Shown in pieces: positions 59,071-64,000 of a stretch of 64,000 nucleotides of DNA. A model generated the notes under the pieces. It did no database searches. It saw nothing but the letters and a program-made list of their open reading frames with translations, and was not told the origin of the DNA. Source of the DNA: CAWGMT01 sp963823675. Lineage in GTDB: Bacteria > Planctomycetota > Planctomycetia > Isosphaerales > Isosphaeraceae. The stretch lies in assembly GCA_963823675.1 (NCBI GenBank), contig CAWGMT010000013.1:930001-994000 (forward strand), given 5' to 3'. The position numbers were made by a program, and so were the translations under genes. Every line of letters starts with the position of its first letter. Position 1 is the first letter of the stretch.

Positions 59071-61245
59071 GTGGCGTTGATACGGGATGGGGGTATGAGC
59101 TTGGACGGTCAATCGCAACTGGTTGCTAGGCTCCGTGAACTGGCCCGCAATCTTTGGTGGACCTGGCAGCCCAACGTGGTCGCGCTGTTTCGCGAATTGG
59201 ACCCGGCACTCTGGCGGAGGGTCGACCACAATCCGATCGAGTTCTTGACGCGCCTACCGGCCGAACAGCTCGAGCGTCGCGCGGCCGAGATGGCGCTCGA
59301 CTCGCGAATTGACTATGCGTTTCGTCGTCTGTCGGAGTACCTCAAGGATCGGCAGTCCTGGGGATCGGTGCGAGCTTCGACCCTGGGGGCGCGGCCGGTG
59401 GCCTACTTTTCCGCCGAGTTCGGCCTGCACGAAAGCCTGCCCATCTATTCAGGAGGCCTCGGAGTGCTGGCGGGCGATCATCTCAAAAGCGCCAGCGATC
59501 TGGGAATTCCCCTGATCGGCGTGGGTCTCTTGTATGCCGAAGGTTACTTCCGCCAATCCCTGGACGCCAATGGCTGGCAGCAGGAATCCTACCTGAATGC
59601 CGACCTCAACTTACTGCCCATCGAGACGGTCCTGGGCCCGGACAAGAAGCCCCTCTTGGTCCAGGTGCACACCACGACGAATACGCTGCACGCGCGGGTC
59701 TGGAGAGTGGGGGTCGGCCGGACGAACTTGCTGCTCCTGGACTCAAACGTCCCCGAAAACACCGAGTCGGACCGCACATTGACGGCTCGATTGTATGGCG
59801 GTGACGCCCGGGTGCGCATCCGCCAGGAGCTGCTCCTGGGGGTTGGCGGCGTGCGGGCCTTGCACGCGCTGGGGATTCATCCCGCGGTCCTGCATCTCAA
59901 TGAGGGACACAGCGCGTTTGCCATCCTCGAGATGATCCGTTCGGTGATGGAGCAAAGCAACCTGCCCTTTGGCGAGGTGGTGCGCGAGATCGCCGGCATG
60001 ACGGTTTTTACCACCCACACGCCGGTGGCGGCCGGTCACGACCGATTCCCAGCCTCGCTGGTCGAGGAGCACCTGGGCAAGATCCGCGAGGCCTTGCGCC
60101 TGTCGTTCGACGATTTCATGGGTCTGGGCCGGGTTTATCCCGGCGACGGCGGCGAGCAGTTCTGTCTGACGGTGCTGGCGCTCAAGCTATCCCGCCATGC
60201 CAACGGAGTCAGCGCCTTGCATGGCGCGGTCTCGCGGCGGATGTGGCATCCGCTTTACCCCAACACGGCCGAGGAGAACGTCCCCATCGGCCACATCACC
60301 AACGGCGTTCACGTCCAGAGCTGGATTTCACCGCAAATGCACCTCCTGTTCGACCGGAATCTGGGAACCGATTGGCCGAAACGCCAACGACTTCCCGAAA
60401 CCTGGGAGGGAATCGAGGCGGTTGAAGATGCCGAGCTGTGGGAAACGCAACAGGTGTTGAAAGCACGGCTGATCAACTTCATCCGTAATCGTCTGGTACA
60501 GCAGGCGCGGCGCCGCGATGAACCCGACGCCGCCATCGAACGTGCCATGCATGCTCTCGACCTCGGTGCGCTGACGATCGGTTTTGCCCGCCGTTTCGCC
60601 ACTTACAAGCGGGCCGGCCTGATCTTGCAGGACCTGGAACGGTTGACGGAACTCGTCACTGCGACCGACCGTCCGATTCAGATCATCTTCGGCGGCAAGG
60701 CCCATCCCGAGGATCGCATGGGCAAGGAGCTGATTCAGGGCATTGTGCGCTGGAGCAGGAAGGAGCCGTTCGCCAGCAGGATCGTCTTCGTCGAGGACTA
60801 CGACATGAATGTGGCGCGCCAGCTCGTCCAGGGGGTTGACGTCTGGCTCAACAATCCCAGACGGCCTCAGGAAGCGAGTGGAACTTCGGGTGAAAAGGCC
60901 GTCTTCAACGGCACCTTGAATTTCTCGATCCTCGACGGATGGTGGGCGGAAGCTTATGATGGGCGGAATGGTTTCGCGATCGGCCAGGGCCAGATCCACG
61001 CGAGTGCTTCGGTCCAGGATGAACGCGACCACAAAGCGCTCCTGGAAGCGTTGACCGAACGAGTCGTCCCTCTGTATTACCAGCGAGATGCCACGGGGTT
61101 GCCTCGAGAGTGGATCGCCAGGCAGAAAAATGCATTCCGGACGCTGGCCTGGCGCTTCAACGCCGACCGGATGGTGATGGATTACGTGCAACATAGCTAT
61201 TTGCCAGCGGCCGGGGGCGTCTCGTGCTGGATGCCTCGATCGTGA
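59071..61245 (+). CDS. glgP: Alpha-glucan phosphorylase (GT35)
   Basis: 724 residues from GTG 59071 (GGGAG upstream). It belongs to the divergent TIGR02094 group: N-terminal 'LRELARNLWWTWQPNVVALF' (DUF3417-like), 'RPVAYFSAEFGLHESLPIYS', 'GGLGVLAGDHLKSASDLGIP', 'LHLNEGHSAFAILEMIRSV', 'TTHTPVAAGHDRF', 'GFARRFATYKRAGLIL', 'IFGGKAHPEDRMGKELIQGI' and 'EASGTSGEKAVFNGTLNFSI' with the PLP-binding Lys609. It releases glucose 1-phosphate from glycogen. Close behind it (13 bp) is a kinase gene, so the two may be co-transcribed. Confidence 0.93.
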   Translation: MALIRDGGMSLDGQSQLVARLRELARNLWWTWQPNVVALFRELDPALWRRVDHNPIEFLTRLPAEQLERRAAEMALDSRIDYAFRRLSEYLKDRQSWGSVRASTLGARPVAYFSAEFGLHESLPIYSGGLGVLAGDHLKSASDLGIPLIGVGLLYAEGYFRQSLDANGWQQESYLNADLNLLPIETVLGPDKKPLLVQVHTTTNTLHARVWRVGVGRTNLLLLDSNVPENTESDRTLTARLYGGDARVRIRQELLLGVGGVRALHALGIHPAVLHLNEGHSAFAILEMIRSVMEQSNLPFGEVVREIAGMTVFTTHTPVAAGHDRFPASLVEEHLGKIREALRLSFDDFMGLGRVYPGDGGEQFCLTVLALKLSRHANGVSALHGAVSRRMWHPLYPNTAEENVPIGHITNGVHVQSWISPQMHLLFDRNLGTDWPKRQRLPETWEGIEAVEDAELWETQQVLKARLINFIRNRLVQQARRRDEPDAAIERAMHALDLGALTIGFARRFATYKRAGLILQDLERLTELVTATDRPIQIIFGGKAHPEDRMGKELIQGIVRWSRKEPFASRIVFVEDYDMNVARQLVQGVDVWLNNPRRPQEASGTSGEKAVFNGTLNFSILDGWWAEAYDGRNGFAIGQGQIHASASVQDERDHKALLEALTERVVPLYYQRDATGLPREWIARQKNAFRTLAWRFNADRMVMDYVQHSYLPAAGGVSCWMPRS

Positions 61246-61258
61246 CCGCATTGCGACC

Positions 61259-63234
61259 ATGAGCCAGATCCAGAACGGTGAAACGCTGGGATCGTTCCGA
61301 ATCGAGTCGGTCCTGGGCTCCGGGGCCATGGGCGTGGTTTACCGCGCAACCAACGAAAAAAACGGCCGCGTCGCTGCGGTCAAGGTTTTGAGCAGCGAGT
61401 TTGCCCCCCAGGGAGGCAAGAGCAAGCTCCGCGACCGGTTTGAGCGCGAGGCGGAGATCCTCCAACAATTCCGCCATCCCGGGATCGTGCGCTTTCTCGC
61501 CGTGGGACGGTACCGCGGAACCTCGTACCTGGCGATGGAGTACGTCGAGGGCAAGACCCTCGAGCAGGTCATCCAGGAGCGCGACGCGCTGCCCTGGCGC
61601 GAAGTCGTCGAACTGGGAATCCAGATCTGCGACGCCCTCCATTACGCCCACGAACGCGGCATCGTCCACCGCGATTTGAAGCCGTCCAACCTGATGGTCA
61701 CGGCTGATGGCAAGGTCAAGTTGACCGATTTCGGGATCGCCAAGGACCTGGACGCCACCGCGCTGACAGCCACGGGCGCACGCTCGGAACGGCAGCCTAC
61801 ATGGCCCCCGAGCAGATTCGGGGCGCGCCGGCGATCAGCCACAAGACCGACCTTTACGCCCTCGGAATCGTGTTGTACCAGTTATTGACCGGCAAGATGC
61901 CGTTCGAGGGAAACACTCCGATCGTCTTGATGCACTGTCATTTGAACGAGCCGCCGCCGCGGCCCAGCGCACGAGTCGCGGAAATTCCCAAGGCCCTTGA
62001 CGAACTGATCGTGAACCTCATGGCCAAGATCCCCGCGGACCGGCCGTGGGACGCCGCCGCGGCGGGCATGGCGTTGACGAAGCTGCGCGACAAAGCCGAG
62101 CGCGGCGCGGCCATCGCCATGGTCTGGCCCTCGTCCCAGTCCGCCCCAGGTAAGCCCTCCCGCTCGGGCGGCGCTACAGGCGGCCCGGGGGCGACCGGCA
62201 GCCCCGCGAAGAAATCGCGGAAGGCGCGCTCGATCGCGGCACTGGCGCCGTCGGCCGTTTTCGGCTGGACCGCATCAGGCACACACGCGCCGGCAGCAGA
62301 CGGCACGCGCTCGTTGAGGATCAGCCGATCCACGGTCGAGATCGGTCTCCTGGTCTCGGCCCTGCTGGCGATTGGCGGGTTCATCGGCTACTGGGTTTAT
62401 CCGCCGAGCGCAGGCTACCTTTACCATCAGGCCGAACTCCTGATGGCGTCGAATCGCCGCCACGACTGGTTGACCGCCCGTGAAGACTACCTCGACCCTC
62501 TCGACAGCCGGTTCCCGAACAACCCCTATCGCGAGCAAACTCAAAAGTGGCGCGATCAGATATTACTGGACGTGGTGGAAGGCCGGGCCGCCGTCCTCAG
62601 CAGCCCCGCCAAGGTCGGCAAGCTGAATCAGCCTGCCAACATTACCGAGAGTCTCTACGTCGTCACTTTCGCTTCAGCCTCCGCGGCCTCCGAACGCGGT
62701 GACGATCTGACCGCCAGGCGCCACTGGAAAGAAATGGCCCAGAAGCTCCAGCCCGACGACCCCGAACAGCGCCCCTGGTATCTGCTGGCCCTCGAGCGAG
62801 TCAAAGACAGGGACGTCGTCATGCGGGATCGGCGCCGGTTGGTCGAAACCCTGTTCGATGAAGAAAGGACCGCGCGACTAGGCGGGCGAACCTTCGAAGC
62901 CAACACGATCCGGAACAACCTGCTCGAACAATTCAGCCACTTCACAGATCTGGCCGACCTGTTCCCGCGCGAGCCGCAGGCAACAGGGGCGACCGAGCCC
63001 ACGCGCGCCGCTCCGGATGGCAAAACGCCCCGGGCCAGCGAGCGGCACCAAGCCGATTCACCCCAGGACGCCGGCGCTTCCGATCGTCGCTCGCCGCCAT
63101 CCTCGCCAGACGACGAGCCTCACCCCAATCCCCCAAAAAGCGAAACGAAAGCGGACGACGGCTCCACGCCCGGACAAACCCCTGCGCCGGAGTCGTCCAA
63201 CATTTTGCCGCCGGATTCCGTAGTTAACGATTGA
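61259..63234 (+). pseudogene. Ser/Thr protein kinase, one frameshift in the activation segment
   Basis: Start ATG 61259. GSGAMG at 20-25, Lys42 in 'VAAVKVL', HRDLKPSN with Asp139, DFG at 157-159, then after 'LTATG' one base is missing near 61778 and the other frame continues 'RTLGTAAYMAPEQIRGAPAI' and 'SHKTDLYALGIVLYQLLTGK'. A disordered linker rich in Pro, Gly and Ser leads to one transmembrane segment ('IGLLVSALLAIGGFIGYWVY'), a 200-residue helical region and an acidic Pro/Ser tail. There is no sigma gene beside it; it follows glgP by 13 bp. It is probably functional if the indel is an error. Confidence 0.85.
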
Positions 63235-63357
63235 ACCCTGGTTGACGCGGTATTCGAAGTTGGCTAACTTTAGTCTACCTATCAACGGGGAGGCGGCTCC
63301 TGTCTGTTCGCCTCGATATTCACATGATCATGGCCAATCTAGGCCCCGGGGATTCTG

Positions 63358-63651
63358 ATGCCTCAGTCTCGCGTTCGCTTCATTGGCAGTCGTGAACTCC
63401 ATCGAGATCTGCCCAAGGTGCTCGATTCGCTTGAAAAACGTGACGCTCGATTTGTCCTGACGATTCATAGCAAGCCTAAAGCCGTGCTGATCGGTGCCGA
63501 AGCGTTCCTGGAGATCCTCCGCAGCCCAAGTCCCGAGGACCGACTCCTTGCTTTGCAGTTGGGCGCGCTGGTCCAAGGACTCGAAGCCTCGAACAATTCG
63601 TTCGATGCCTCGGACGTCGAGGAACGCCGGCAAGAGCTCGTCGCGGTCTGA
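63358..63651 (+). CDS. Phd/YefM-like antitoxin
   Basis: 97 residues from ATG 63358: 'RVRFIGSRELHRDLPKVLDS', 'LEKRDARFVLTIHSKPKAVL' and 'IGAEAFLEILRSPSPEDRLL'. The beta-hairpin 'VLTIHSKPKAVLIG' is the Phd/YefM dimer core. No toxin gene follows; an intrinsic terminator lies 33 bp after the stop. It may be an orphan or a regulator. Confidence 0.8.
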   Translation: MPQSRVRFIGSRELHRDLPKVLDSLEKRDARFVLTIHSKPKAVLIGAEAFLEILRSPSPEDRLLALQLGALVQGLEASNNSFDASDVEERRQELVAV

Positions 63652-63683
63652 TCGATTGCTCAACAACTTTGTGCAAACCAGCG

Positions 63684-63716
63684 CCCCCGGGATCGGCCAG
63701 ATCTCGGGGGTTTCTC
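63684..63716 (+). terminator. Intrinsic terminator after the Phd-like gene
   Basis: An 11-bp stem with one wobble, 63684-63694 (CCCCCGGGATC) with 63700-63710 (GATCTCGGGGG), loop GGCCA, followed by TTTCTC. It separates the antitoxin gene from dnaE. Confidence 0.75.
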
Positions 63717-63961
63717 ATTACCAGGCAACCTCCATTTCGTGCACGCACGGGCGAGTCGATGGATGGACCGCTTCGTGACTGCACGTGCTGGCCAGTGTCT
63801 CCGGTTGATCGTCGAGGTCGATCGTTTGTGGTACAGTAGGCGGGTCGCTGGTACATCCTTTGGAAGCGGAGGCGCAACCGGGACGGAGGAAGCGGCCCGA
63901 ATCCCCACGAAAACGCCCGACGGAGCGGCAGGAGGTGGCACCGTTGCGGTATGAGTAACTC

Positions 63962-64000
63962 ATGATGTCCACCGGACGGTTCGTGCATCTGCACTGTCAT
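63962..64000 (+). CDS. dnaE: DNA polymerase III subunit alpha, first 13 codons
   Basis: ATG 63962 or ATG 63965 begins a frame reading 'MMSTGRFVHLHCH' to the window edge. 'FVHLHCHxxYSLLDG' is the conserved N-terminus of DnaE (PHP domain; the two His would be metal ligands). GGAGG lies about 30 bp upstream, before a four-codon ATG-AGT-AAC-TCA-TGA frame whose stop overlaps the start. The assignment rests on a short motif. Confidence 0.7.
   Translation, partial: MMSTGRFVHLHCH

Noticed and set aside
63476..64000. A 174-codon minus-strand frame at the right edge
   Set aside because: It is antisense to the Phd-like gene, its terminator and the dnaE start; no domain is recognisable.

Overview
The window is high-GC DNA from a member of the Planctomycetota, probably of the Isosphaeraceae or Gemmataceae type. 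The evidence is lineage-typical content: a TIGR03032 protein, a TIGR03067 protein, a GloVer-repeat protein behind an 'LEQLE..ITLS' leader, DUF1080 and DUF4058 proteins, large Ser/Thr kinases carrying TPR or WD40 repeats, and ECF sigma factors placed just upstream of such kinases. I see no rRNA, no intact tRNA and no CRISPR array. Most calls rest on motif recognition by eye, not on searches.

Layout. 0-4 kb: a partial TIGR03032 gene and a frameshifted 14-repeat GloVer gene, both on the minus strand. 4-11.6 kb: a tandemly duplicated ECF-sigma/kinase-TPR module; the sigma gene of the left copy survives only as a tail joined to the head of another kinase gene. 11.7-15.6 kb: an accessory island with four short repeats resembling the 3' end of tmRNA. 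Between them lie two adjacent TIR-domain genes, a frameshifted PIN toxin with its antitoxin, a DUF433 antitoxin with a broken toxin, and a three-copy 63-bp repeat. 15.6-21.5 kb: small housekeeping-type and hypothetical genes mixed with gene relics (IS21 transposase, YciI). 21.8-26.5 kb: another sigma gene followed by a kinase with 14 WD40 blades, broken by one frameshift and one stop. 26.8-31.8 kb: hydrolases and a DUF4058 protein. 31.9-33.5 kb: a structured leader with a Trp-rich peptide and an intrinsic terminator in front of DAHP synthase, which looks like an attenuator. 33.7-37.1 kb: a decaying arsenic locus (intact arsR and phosphatase, broken arsM and acr3). 37-47 kb: small hypotheticals, a YncE-like/phosphoesterase fusion, a SpoIIE-type phosphatase and a GH2 enzyme. 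47.5-51.2 kb: a further ECF/kinase pair. 51.3-64 kb: a Xer-type recombinase, pyrE, a cyclase-like protein, NUDIX, HAD and epimerase genes, GH88, glucan phosphorylase, a fifth kinase, a Phd-like antitoxin and the first 13 codons of dnaE.

Two themes stand out. The first is signalling: three ECF-kinase pairs plus one relic, a stand-alone kinase and a SpoIIE phosphatase lie within 64 kb. The second is damage: about nine genes carry a single frameshift that is explained each time by one missing base. So many similar lesions in unrelated genes suggest indel errors in the assembly, so those genes may be intact in the organism. Other lesions cannot be explained that way (the acr3 internal deletion, the arsM truncation, the toxin stump and the sigma/kinase chimera) and look like real decay.
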